The notes beneath the pieces are model-generated. The model was not told the DNA's origin and ran no database searches. It saw only the letters and a list, made by a program, of their open reading frames with translations. Below are positions 40,870-48,944 of a stretch of 64,000 bases of DNA, in pieces. The stretch covers positions 62,001-126,000 of the forward strand of contig CAMJML010000002.1 in assembly GCA_946407015.1 (NCBI GenBank), read 5' to 3'. Each line of letters opens with the position of its first letter. Position 1 is the first letter of the stretch. This DNA comes from an uncultured Selenomonadales bacterium. Lineage in GTDB: Bacteria; Bacillota; Negativicutes; DSM-1736; Dendrosporobacteraceae. The position numbers and the translations under genes are program-made.

Positions 40870-41479
40870 TATTATTCAGGGATTTGTTGGATCGGGAAAA
40901 ACTGCATTGATAAACAGTCTTATTGAAAAGGCTTTTCCGAATGAAAGAATTCTCGTTGTTTTAACCGAGTGGGGGAATACTCAGGTTGTTCAAATGGATT
41001 CACGGATTACGACGTACTCATGGGATTGTGAAAAAGGTTTTCCTAAGGATGTCATACAAAAAATTGTTAGAATGGGACCTTTCCACAGAATCATCTTTGA
41101 GGTCAATGGCCTAGCTTTGGGGAGTGAGCTCATTCATATTTTAACGCAGCTGGCTAATGAGGGGCATATTTGTCTGGGAGCAAAAATAGCTGTTTTTAAT
41201 GGGCGAAAATATGATTTATTAGGTGAATCTTTTAAAGATATTCTTTATCAAATCGCAGTAAATAGTGATGGCTTTTGGATCAATCATGCCAATAAAAATA
41301 TATGTAAGTGGTTGACCTCCATCAACCCACTGGCTCGTCAGAGTACCGGGGAGGACTTAATCAAATGGTACAATCAAGTTGCAAATGCGGGGCAAAGAAG
41401 AAGAAAAAAGGAGCTTATCTTATGCATCATTGTTCCTGTGATCGTGTATTTAATGGTCTACTTATTCATCTTTAAATAA
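40853..41479 (+). CDS. CobW-like GTPase, divergent and membrane-anchored
   Basis: 208 residues from ATG 40853, overlapping the previous gene by 17 bases. Walker A IIQGFVGSGKTALINSL and FEVNGLALGSE (equivalent of EPTG) are visible, but the CxCC metal motif is lost and there is no CobW-C domain. A basic stretch RRRKKE is followed by a C-terminal helix LILCIIVPVIVYLMVYLFIF, anchoring it to the membrane with its catalytic part in the cytoplasm. A degenerate partner of the upstream GTPase; role unknown. Confidence 0.8.
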   Translation: MLKAVDIIQGFVGSGKTALINSLIEKAFPNERILVVLTEWGNTQVVQMDSRITTYSWDCEKGFPKDVIQKIVRMGPFHRIIFEVNGLALGSELIHILTQLANEGHICLGAKIAVFNGRKYDLLGESFKDILYQIAVNSDGFWINHANKNICKWLTSINPLARQSTGEDLIKWYNQVANAGQRRRKKELILCIIVPVIVYLMVYLFIFK

Positions 41480-41483
41480 AAGT

Positions 41484-41577
41484 ATTGTATTAAAATTATC
41501 GATACCAGTTATCGAGATCTTTCATTTTACAAATAAAAAATCCTTTATTTATACTTATTCATGAAGACTGTTGGTTT
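41484..41577 (+). repeat. Promoter-region duplicate (copy 1)
   Basis: Aligns with 47092-47178 along its length, e.g. GTATTAAAATTATCGATA versus GTATTAAAAATATCGATA and TCCTTTATTTATA in both. It contains the inverted repeat TCGATA-N5-TATCGA (41499-41515), a possible LysR-type site. Confidence 0.7.
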
Positions 41578-41682
41578 TCTATCATCAATTTTGCAATGAA
41601 GCAGAAATAGGACATTATATGAAATAATGTCCGTTTACTCAATAAATACAATCACAATGATCATATTGAACAATAAGGCCAT

Positions 41683-41738
41683 GAAGGTCCAGCAAGATGT
41701 ACAGAATATGTGCATCTTGTTTGGGACCTTCTTTTTTT
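41683..41738 (+). terminator. Terminator inside the leader of the binding-protein gene
   Basis: GAAGGTCC-A-GCAAGATGTAC...GTGCATCTTG...GGGACCTTCTTTTTTT, a long stem with a T-run 116 bp before the start at 41854. Transcripts from the 41484 promoter region would have to read through it, so it is either an attenuator or a leftover. Confidence 0.85.
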
Positions 41739-41778
41739 GTTCAATCATAAAGGGTTATGACGGTGGTTTAAATAGAGC

Positions 41779-41835
41779 GCAATTCTGGCAACTTTGCCGG
41801 ATTCGGCGACATCAAAATAAACGGTCATTACAACA
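41779..41835 (+). pseudogene. Remnant of an SLH-porin C-terminus
   Basis: The frame from 41781 reads NSGNFAGFGDIKINGHYNRE, matching NYGNFTGFGKVKTNGHKG near the end of the porin at 47575-48909. It shows that a porin gene once stood upstream of this binding protein, as at the intact locus. Confidence 0.7.
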
Positions 41836-41853
41836 GAGAGGAAGGGATTAAGA

Positions 41854-43476
41854 ATGAGTAGTAAGAGGTATGACAAAATTTTTGCAGCGGCAATGGTGAT
41901 TCTGACGCTGGGCAGTATGCTTTTGACTGCGGGCTGCGGCAGTAAAAATGACAATATACAGGCAAATGTTAAAGACGAAATTATTGTTGCTATTGGTGGC
42001 GAGAAGGCAGAGGGGTTTGATCCGGTTACCGGCTGGGGTGCTCAGGGAGGTACTTTGTTTCAGAGCAAGCTGTTGGATGTCAGTCCGGACAACAAACTGG
42101 TCAATGATCTGGCAACCGATTATAAAGTAAGCGCTGATGGCCTGACCTGGACCTTCACAATCCGGGAAGGCGTAAAGTTCCATGACGGCAAACCACTGAC
42201 TGCCAGGGATGTGGCCTTTACTTTTAATAAGACCAAGGCCGCAGCCAGTTTTGTGGATTTAACCGAACTGGACCAAGCGGAAGCCGTTAATGATAAGACC
42301 GTTGTTTTCCATATGAAAAAGCCGATGCCCATTTTTCCGTACCAGGTTGCAATACTGGGGATTGTTCCGGAGCATTTGTACGGGGACGGCAAAGCCTACG
42401 CCCAGAAGCCGGTGGGTTCAGGTCCGTATAAGTTTGTCCAGTGGGATCGAGGCCAGCAGCTGATTGTAGAACGCAATGAGGATTATTATGGTGGTAAAGC
42501 TCCGTTCAAAAGGATTGTCTTTTTATTCCTAAATAATGATTCCGCTTATGCGGCAGCCCAGGCCGGCAAGGTGGATGTGGTAAAAACCACGGAAGCTCTG
42601 GCAGTCAAACCAATATCCGGTTACAGAGTGGTAGACTGTAAGACCTTTGACTTCCGTTCCGTCTCAATGCCTGTCCAGAAGCCGGGCGGCAAAAGCGGGG
42701 AAGGCTATGAGATCGGCAATGCGGTTACCAGCGATATTACTATCAGAAAAGCGCTGGCCATGGGTGTAAACAGAAAGCAAATTGTTGACAGCGTACTGAA
42801 TGGATATGGACAGCCTATCTTTACGCTCTCCGATTATCTGCCGTGGGAAAATAAAGCGATCCAATGGAAAGACGGCGATGTTGACGCTGCCAAAGCGCTG
42901 CTGGATCAAAATGGCTGGATCGATACCGATGGCGATGGTATTCGCGAAAAGAACGGTTTAAAAGCGGAGTTTCATCTTGTTTATGAGGCCGGTGATTACA
43001 ATCGTGAATCCATTGCAATGGCCTTCAGCGAACAGGCGAAGGCTCTTGGCATCCATGTGATCGCCGACGGACTTGGTCCTGCGGACCGGGTTAAACATAA
43101 GCATAAAGATGCGTTTCTCCTGGGGGGCGGCGCCTACAGTCCTATTTATAATCTGAATGCCCTGCACAGCCGGTTTGCGGCTAAAGGCGGCTGGTTTAAT
43201 ATTGTTGCGTATAAAAATCCGGTTGTGGACGGTTATCTGGATGCGGCAATTGGTGCGCTGGATGAGCAAACTGCTAATGAGAACTGGCGCAAAGCCCAGT
43301 GGGACGGCCAGACTGGCGGCAGTATAATGGGGGATGCTCCCTATATTTATCTCATGAACATCAGCCACCTGTATTTTGTACGGGACGGCCTGGATATTGG
43401 CAAACAAAAATGGCATCCCCATGATCACGGATTTGTTGTGATCAGTAATATTATGGACTGGTCCTGGAAGAAATAA
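41854..43476 (+). CDS. ABC solute-binding lipoprotein, Nik/Dpp family (solitary copy)
   Basis: 540 residues. Lipoprotein signal with lipobox LTAGC at about residues 26-30. SBP_bac_5 fold with GLTWTFTIREGVKFHDGKPL, GSGPYKFVQWDRGQQLIVER and RKALAMGVNRKQIVD. The C-terminal HPHDHG and an internal KHKHKD are possible metal ligands. It is nearly the same protein as 48945-50561 (about nine of ten residues identical by eye). It stands without permease genes, so it probably feeds the importer encoded at 50642-54034. A strong terminator follows. Confidence 0.9.
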   Translation: MSSKRYDKIFAAAMVILTLGSMLLTAGCGSKNDNIQANVKDEIIVAIGGEKAEGFDPVTGWGAQGGTLFQSKLLDVSPDNKLVNDLATDYKVSADGLTWTFTIREGVKFHDGKPLTARDVAFTFNKTKAAASFVDLTELDQAEAVNDKTVVFHMKKPMPIFPYQVAILGIVPEHLYGDGKAYAQKPVGSGPYKFVQWDRGQQLIVERNEDYYGGKAPFKRIVFLFLNNDSAYAAAQAGKVDVVKTTEALAVKPISGYRVVDCKTFDFRSVSMPVQKPGGKSGEGYEIGNAVTSDITIRKALAMGVNRKQIVDSVLNGYGQPIFTLSDYLPWENKAIQWKDGDVDAAKALLDQNGWIDTDGDGIREKNGLKAEFHLVYEAGDYNRESIAMAFSEQAKALGIHVIADGLGPADRVKHKHKDAFLLGGGAYSPIYNLNALHSRFAAKGGWFNIVAYKNPVVDGYLDAAIGALDEQTANENWRKAQWDGQTGGSIMGDAPYIYLMNISHLYFVRDGLDIGKQKWHPHDHGFVVISNIMDWSWKK

Positions 43477-43482
43477 ATTAAG

Positions 43483-43536
43483 AAAATCCAGGCCCCGGAG
43501 CAGGCTGCACCACGCTGCTCCGGGGCCTGGATTTTC
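43483..43536 (+). terminator. Rho-independent terminator
   Basis: Very long GC-rich stem (AAAATCCAGGCCCCGGAGCA and complement) ending ATTTTCT. Confidence 0.9.
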
Positions 43537-43671
43537 TGGCTCATAACAGTCAAGTGTAAAATAGCCAGGTGGTCAGTAGAAGGCCAATACCGGTGTTGTG
43601 TTTTAAGTATTACCAGGAATCATTTAGTATACACTAGATAAAACTATCTGTACGAAGCAGGAGGGGTAACC

Positions 43672-44631
43672 CTGTATTCCAATTCTGCACCATTAGGTAT
43701 TTCCAGCCTAATCGATCAGGTCACCTGGGCTGACCTCGTAAACTTTAAAATGATATTTTTCAGCGTGATTATTGAAGCGTTACCCTTTATTTTAGTCGGA
43801 GTCTTCGTTTCATCGGTGCTCAATTTGTTTCTGTCAGAAGAACTCATACAGAAACTGTTGCCACGCAATCGAGTTTTAGGCATTATTATCGCCAGCCTAT
43901 TAGGGTTACTGCTGCCGCTGTGTGAATGCGGGATCGTTCCGGTCACCAGGAGGCTTGTTCAAAAAGGAGTCCCGGTTTATGTGGCTACAACGTTTATGCT
44001 GGCTACTCCCATTATTAATCCGGTGGTTCTATTGGCGACTTCCGTTGCATTCGGCTTAAACCCCAAGATGGTTTGGATTAGGCTGGGCGTTGCGTTCTTG
44101 GTTGCGATAATCACCGGGATGGTATTAAGTTTTGTATTAAAAGATAACCAATTGAAAGAGAGTGCTGACGTGCATTGTGATTGCTGCTCAGGGCATACAG
44201 CAGAAGCTGGCTCTATCTTCAGCAACCTATTTTACATGCTCAAAGGAGCTTGCAGTGAGTTTTTTGAAATGGGGAAGTTCCTGATTGCCGGCGCCTTTTT
44301 AAGTGCCATAGCTCAGACGACAATACCCTATACGGCCCTGTCCGCAGTCGGACAAGCTCCTTTTCTATCCATTATCGTGATGATGGTATTTGCATTTTTT
44401 GTTTCCGTATGTTCTTCGGCTGATGCTTTCATCGCGGCTTCCTTTGGGTCAAGTTTTACGCTGGGAGCGCTTATCGCATTTATGGTATTTGGGCCGATGA
44501 TTGATTTGAAAAACACGTTGATGCTTTATCATTCGTTTCGCCTGCGTTTTATAGTAACTTTGCTGCTTGTGACCGTTTTTCTGTGCGTTAGCCTATCATA
44601 TTTAAGCAACTTGCTGGTAGGAGGGCTGTAA
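43672..44631 (+). CDS. DUF318/ArsP-type permease
   Basis: The first ATG is at 43750 (293 residues), but it has no ribosome site. The frame stays open upstream, and AGGAGGGG lies seven bases before CTG 43672, which would add 26 residues (LYSNSAPLGISSLIDQVTW). I therefore mark the start at 43672. Eight helices, with the family motifs PLCECGIVPVTRRL and VCSSADAFIAASF. ArsP relatives export organoarsenicals; others paired with TIGR03943 proteins are tied to zinc or other metals. Followed without gap by its partner. Confidence 0.83.
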   Translation: MYSNSAPLGISSLIDQVTWADLVNFKMIFFSVIIEALPFILVGVFVSSVLNLFLSEELIQKLLPRNRVLGIIIASLLGLLLPLCECGIVPVTRRLVQKGVPVYVATTFMLATPIINPVVLLATSVAFGLNPKMVWIRLGVAFLVAIITGMVLSFVLKDNQLKESADVHCDCCSGHTAEAGSIFSNLFYMLKGACSEFFEMGKFLIAGAFLSAIAQTTIPYTALSAVGQAPFLSIIVMMVFAFFVSVCSSADAFIAASFGSSFTLGALIAFMVFGPMIDLKNTLMLYHSFRLRFIVTLLLVTVFLCVSLSYLSNLLVGGL

Positions 44632-45396
44632 TTGTTACTCCGAATTCGGTTTAGTTTTGATGCATTTATAAAAACCCTGATCCTTTTTGGGTACCTCATA
44701 TTTTTGACATGGTTGATAGGAACCAATGATATTCAGCTTTATATCAATCCCCGCTATCTTCAGCTTACCCAAATGACAGTATTGGTACTGTGTGTGCTGG
44801 TGATTGTCCAGGCACTGCAAATGATCTACTTAAAGAAAGATAATCACTGCCATCATCCTAGTTTGACGTTAAGAAGTTGGCTGGGGTATATGCCATTTTT
44901 AGTTTCACTATTTTTAGCTTTTTACCTACCCAGCAGTACCTTAGATGCCAAATTAGTCGGAACAAAGGGGCTTAATACCGGTGTTATTGCGGTCAGCGAA
45001 CCGGAACTAGCCGATTTTGCCGCCGCTATGCAGCAAATGTCAATGATTGAGGTTACCGATCAGAACTATATTAATGTGATCTCAGCGCTCAGGCTTCAGC
45101 CAGAAAAATACGTGGGCAAGCAAATAACCATGACCGGATTTGTTTATAAAGATTTGTCATTCCCATCGTCCAATTTGGCGTTAGTCAGATATGTTACATT
45201 TTGCTGCTCGGCTGATGCAGTACCTGCCGGCATCTTGTGCCAGGTTGACGATGAACAGAAGTATCCGATCGGAACCTGGTTAATTGTTCGCGGTACTCTT
45301 GCGTTAGGCGGGCACCAGCAGAAGACAGTACCCTTAATCGCTGTTGAAGGGGTTACGCCCATCGCAGAGCCGGTGCAACCCTACATCTATCCTTAA
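44632..45396 (+). CDS. TIGR03943/DUF1980 permease partner
   Basis: 254 residues, TTG start directly after the permease stop with AGGAGGG upstream. Helices near 12-32, 42-62 and 80-100. The extracytoplasmic domain contains GFVYKDLSF, RYVTFCCSADAVPAGILC and GTWLIVRGTL; the CC pair may bind metal. The family is a constant companion of DUF318 permeases and is often zinc-regulated. A broken relative lies at 39059-39246. Confidence 0.85.
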   Translation: MLLRIRFSFDAFIKTLILFGYLIFLTWLIGTNDIQLYINPRYLQLTQMTVLVLCVLVIVQALQMIYLKKDNHCHHPSLTLRSWLGYMPFLVSLFLAFYLPSSTLDAKLVGTKGLNTGVIAVSEPELADFAAAMQQMSMIEVTDQNYINVISALRLQPEKYVGKQITMTGFVYKDLSFPSSNLALVRYVTFCCSADAVPAGILCQVDDEQKYPIGTWLIVRGTLALGGHQQKTVPLIAVEGVTPIAEPVQPYIYP

Positions 45397-45503
45397 ACGG
45401 AAAATTACTGAGCAAGTGGGTGTAGGCGATTTGTATAATCGCCAGACATTCCGCTCAACTGGGTCATCATTTATCGATCATAGCAAGGGAGGGAGGGGTT
45501 ATT

Positions 45504-46103
45504 TTGTTCGACAGGATTCTTGAAATTTTAAGCAGCCTGGGACTGCCAGGGGTGTTTGCAGGAGTTTTTTTAGAAGCAATTGGTCTGCCCTTTCCAGGCA
45601 GTGTATTGGTGGCTTTAGCTGGTTTTTTGGCAAAGCAGGGAGAGTTTAATATTATCGCAGCTTGGCTGGTATCTTTGTTAGGCTACCTGCTGGGCTCGTC
45701 TTCTGCCTTTATGATAGGACGTCACATGGGAGCACCCTTTATAACGAGATGGCGAAGATATATTAGACTAACTCCGGAACGTATTAACAAAGCCCAGGAA
45801 CTTTTGCAAAAGTCGGCCCCTGTTTATGTGATTGGCGGTCGCTTTGTACCAACAATAGGCAACATTACCCCCTACATAGCCGGCATCAGCGGTATTTCTA
45901 TTGTCAAATTTCTTGTCTACGACATGGTACACGCGGTTCTGTGGCTCACTATTTTTTTAAGTGCCGGGGCTATGCTGGGCAGCCGATGGCAGAGGCTGGT
46001 AAACAATCCCTGGTTTGAGTGGGCTGCTATCGGAGGCAGTTTAGTGATCGTAGTTTATGTATTTAGAGACTGGCTTCCTGTGCGTAGCAGAAACAGAGTG
46101 TAA
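45504..46103 (+). CDS. DedA-family membrane protein
   Basis: 199 residues, TTG start (GGGAGGGAGGGG upstream). DedA/VTT motifs: EAIGLPFPGSVLVALAGFLA, GGRFVPTIGNITPYIAGISG and helices near the C-terminus. DedA proteins are lipid-handling transporters (undecaprenyl-phosphate or phosphatidylethanolamine flipping) needed for membrane homeostasis. Probably its own unit; substrate not predictable. Confidence 0.9.
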   Translation: MFDRILEILSSLGLPGVFAGVFLEAIGLPFPGSVLVALAGFLAKQGEFNIIAAWLVSLLGYLLGSSSAFMIGRHMGAPFITRWRRYIRLTPERINKAQELLQKSAPVYVIGGRFVPTIGNITPYIAGISGISIVKFLVYDMVHAVLWLTIFLSAGAMLGSRWQRLVNNPWFEWAAIGGSLVIVVYVFRDWLPVRSRNRV

Positions 46104-46178
46104 ATGAGCTATTCAGGCAGGGAGTGCAAGGCACCAGCGGAGTTAGAGTATCCAACAGATCAGAAGGCGCAATCGCGG

Positions 46179-47072
46179 CTAAATGGGTACTGCTGCCAGA
46201 CCATACTGACTCATCATGTCAAGCCAGTCACGGACTGGTTGCCGGGAAAGCCGCTTGGGATGGACTACGACATAGGTCTGCCAGCGGGGCGGCAATGGTG
46301 AGCCGCTGAGGGGGATCTCCACGACGGAATTTCTGGTCAAGGATTTTTGGACAGTAGAACGGGTTAAAATCGCTGACCCGGCCCCTTCTTCCACAAGGGA
46401 AACAATGAAGGAAGGATTGCCGATGTTCGCATGAAACCAGCGTGTTCCTGGAAATAATTGGGCTATCCAATCGCTGAAATTCCCTCCCCAGTTGTGAAAC
46501 AACAAATTAATCCTTGCCAGATCCTTAACCGGCATTTCTGCCTGGTTTGCAAGCGGGTCACCGGGCGGGCAAACGAAGACAAAATCTTCTTCATTACATA
46601 AAAATGTTGTGAAACGACGAATTCTCGGTAATTGATAAACGATCGCAATGTCGATGATGCCATCTACTAAAGATTGTAAAATATCCGTGGAATGGCCGGC
46701 AACCGCTTTTACCGAAATGCGCGGAAAGCAGCGCAGGTATTCCCGGTAAACCGGAAATAGGAGATTTGGCAAAGCGGAATATACATTTCCGATGACCAAA
46801 CGGTCATCGAATAAGGTGGCTGAATTTAAGCTGGCTTTGCCGTTCTCGAAGTCTTCCAGTATATGCTGGGCATAGGGAAGAAACATGAGGCCGCTCTGTG
46901 TCAGTACCACCCGCTGATTATCCCGTATAAATAATTTTTGTCCCAATGTTTTTTCCAGTTCAGCGATGCGGGCGCTGACCGTTGATTGGACAATATTTTG
47001 TATTTCCGCGGTTTTTGAGAAGCTTCTTGTTTGTGTTAAAATTTGCATCGTTTTTAAAACTTCAATATCCAT
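46179..47072 (-). CDS. LysR-family transcriptional regulator
   Basis: 297 residues from ATG 47072 (AGGAGGG upstream). HTH near 18-37 (SFSKTAEIQNIVQSTVSARI), then a CysB-type effector domain. Divergent from the riboswitch-porin-importer locus. The 87 bp upstream of it are duplicated before the solitary binding protein (41484-41577), which suggests both promoters answer to this regulator. The effector could be the imported metal or a precursor. Confidence 0.9.
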   Translation of the reverse strand: MDIEVLKTMQILTQTRSFSKTAEIQNIVQSTVSARIAELEKTLGQKLFIRDNQRVVLTQSGLMFLPYAQHILEDFENGKASLNSATLFDDRLVIGNVYSALPNLLFPVYREYLRCFPRISVKAVAGHSTDILQSLVDGIIDIAIVYQLPRIRRFTTFLCNEEDFVFVCPPGDPLANQAEMPVKDLARINLLFHNWGGNFSDWIAQLFPGTRWFHANIGNPSFIVSLVEEGAGSAILTRSTVQKSLTRNSVVEIPLSGSPLPPRWQTYVVVHPKRLSRQPVRDWLDMMSQYGLAAVPI

Positions 47073-47091
47073 CAAAGCCCTCCTTAGCTAG

Positions 47092-47178
47092 TGTATTAAA
47101 AATATCGATAGCAATTATTAATATGTTTCGTTTTACAGATAGAAACTCCTTTATTTATAATAAAGACAGTTGATTTTA
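47092..47178. repeat. Promoter-region duplicate (copy 2)
   Basis: Lies between the LysR gene and the riboswitch and is homologous to 41484-41577. It probably contains the LysR site and the promoter for the importer operon. Confidence 0.65.
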
Positions 47179-47210
47179 TTGAAAAACGTTATCAATTACA
47201 TAGGATTGAA

Positions 47211-47379
47211 CAGGTGTTGCTATATGCGACTTAATAGAGAAACCGGTTAAAGGCCGGTGCGGTCCCGCCACTGTAATGAGGAGCAAAGCCATGATATGCC
47301 ACTGAGACATAACAGTCTTGGGAAGGTATGGCAGAGTGATGATCCAGAGCCAGGAGAACTACCTGTAGAACAATCACCA
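47211..47379 (+). ncRNA. Cobalamin riboswitch
   Basis: Conserved core GCCGGTGCGGTCCCGCCACT followed by GTAA, preceded by AATAGAGAAACCGG. The 3' part GAGCCAGGAGAACTACCTG corresponds to the AGCCAGGAGACCTGCC box. GGTGTTG near 47212 can pair with CAATCACC near 47371 to close the structure. A terminator follows at 47449-47492, so B12 is expected to stop transcription of the porin-importer operon. Confidence 0.93.
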
Positions 47380-47448
47380 TTTGACCTGCGAGCGACAGGG
47401 AGGGGATTAAAAACGGCAGTCGACAGCAAACCGTTTATTGATTAGTAC

Positions 47449-47492
47449 AGCCCTTTCCTTTTATAGATTAAAGAAGGACAGGGCTATTTTTA
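47449..47492 (+). terminator. Terminator of the cobalamin riboswitch
   Basis: AGCCCTTTCCTT...AAGAAGGACAGGGCTATTTTTA, 70 bp after the aptamer and 83 bp before the porin start. The expression platform for B12-dependent termination. Confidence 0.85.
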
Positions 47493-47574
47493 TTGGCACA
47501 AGAGCTATATACCAGAGCGGGTCATTTGCTCTGCGACATAGATGATCCACACGGAAAGATGAAGGGAGAAAGAA

Positions 47575-48909
47575 ATGAGAAAAAAAATAAAAAAACAAAT
47601 CCTCGCGGCGCTTGCATTAACGCTGATGACGGGAGTGGGGGTAGCCGCAGCGGCGGAAAACCCTTATGCCGATGTTCCACAGAATCACTGGGCTTATGCG
47701 GAAATCGACGCATTGATACAGGACAAGCTGATTGCCGGTTATGATGCGGCTGTATATGACAAGGATAAAATCGCCACCCGTTTTGAAATGGCCCGTTTTT
47801 TAGCCAATGCAATGAGTAAATACGAGCAGGCTGATACACAGCAAAAGGCGAAGATTGACCGGCTGGCACAGGAATTTGCCGTAGAACTCAATACACTCGG
47901 TGTCCGGACGGCACAAACGGAGAAATACCTCCCGAAAGAACCGGCTCAGCCGGCAAAACAAACCCTAGCAAAGAAAACAACCGTTGCGATTGACGGCGAG
48001 ACTCTAATTGAAGCCATGGATGTGGACAGTGTTACCGATGCCGGCAGCGGTGCTTTTAATTGGCGGCAGCGGCTGCATCTTAACGCCGACTTCAATGACC
48101 GGGTGAGCTATAAATCGCGCATTCAGGCCAACGGCAAATTCGGCAGCGGCAGTTCTACGGACAACAAAGCGACCAATGAAATGCGTTTTACCCGTAGCTT
48201 TATCCAAGTGAAAGATTTTTTTGGTATTGATCAGTTTCAGGCCGGCCGGATGCCGCTGGCTATCGGGCGTTATTTTCCCCTGGCCTTGCAGGGCGATGCT
48301 GACGGCTTTGCCCTAAAGCATCAGTTCGGCAAAACCAGACTGGACGGCTATTGGGTCAATCCGGAAAGTAATACCGATGTAAAAGGCGTAAACCTGAATT
48401 TTGCCCCGGAAAAATCCTTCGAATATAATATCGGCTATATTTCTGCCGATGCCAGTGCCAAAGGCGGTGTTCCGGTAGCTAACTATGTGGATGCAGGCCT
48501 TTCCTGGGAAATACAAAAGGGGATTACCAGTGTTCTTGAGTATACAAAATCCGATGCTTCAGGCTCGCCGGATGCATGGGCGGCACAGCTATCGTATAAC
48601 TGGGGAAGCGGTAAACGGCAAACGGGATTTTATTCGTACGAGGGTCTTGTAAACATCCGTGTCCCGCATGATCAGGCCATTGCCCTTATTTACCGGGATA
48701 TTGATAAAAATGCTTTGCCAGGCAATTATGGCAACTTTACGGGTTTTGGGAAAGTCAAGACAAACGGCCATAAAGGCTTGATGCTTGGTTATCAAAATAT
48801 GGTAATGGATGGTATTCGCTTATCTTTGCAGTATCAGAACCTGGAGGATAAAGCAAGCGGTGCTCGCGATCATCGCTATTACGGAGCCTTTGATATGTAT
48901 TTTAATTAA
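47575..48909 (+). CDS. SLH-domain outer-membrane porin (OmpM-like)
   Basis: 444 residues. Signal peptide (ending GVAAAAE), then one SLH domain (about 27-80: NPYADVPQNHWAYAEIDALI, RFEMARFLANAM), a short coiled region (about 82-105) and a beta-barrel of about 320 residues with alternating strands (RLHLNADFNDRVSYKSRIQA; the terminal YYGAFDMYFN ends in an aromatic). This is the Negativicutes arrangement that tethers the outer membrane to the cell wall. Placed first behind a cobalamin riboswitch, it should admit the importer's substrate. Confidence 0.92.
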   Translation: MRKKIKKQILAALALTLMTGVGVAAAAENPYADVPQNHWAYAEIDALIQDKLIAGYDAAVYDKDKIATRFEMARFLANAMSKYEQADTQQKAKIDRLAQEFAVELNTLGVRTAQTEKYLPKEPAQPAKQTLAKKTTVAIDGETLIEAMDVDSVTDAGSGAFNWRQRLHLNADFNDRVSYKSRIQANGKFGSGSSTDNKATNEMRFTRSFIQVKDFFGIDQFQAGRMPLAIGRYFPLALQGDADGFALKHQFGKTRLDGYWVNPESNTDVKGVNLNFAPEKSFEYNIGYISADASAKGGVPVANYVDAGLSWEIQKGITSVLEYTKSDASGSPDAWAAQLSYNWGSGKRQTGFYSYEGLVNIRVPHDQAIALIYRDIDKNALPGNYGNFTGFGKVKTNGHKGLMLGYQNMVMDGIRLSLQYQNLEDKASGARDHRYYGAFDMYFN

Positions 48910-48944
48910 GGCCTATGGGGCTACAGAACGAAGGGGGATTACAA

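Larger units (their letters stand above)
41480..41853. other. Leader of the solitary binding-protein gene
   Basis: Three parts: a promoter region homologous to 47092-47178 (41484-41577); hairpins GGACATTAT/ATAATGTCC (41612-41634) and a terminator (41683-41738); and a porin-like remnant (41779-41835) just before the ribosome site. The cobalamin riboswitch found at the paralogous locus is not present here. Confidence 0.65.

Noticed and set aside
46104-46309. Short plus-strand frames after DedA
   Set aside because: They lie over the C-terminus of the LysR gene on the other strand and have no similarity or good ribosome site.
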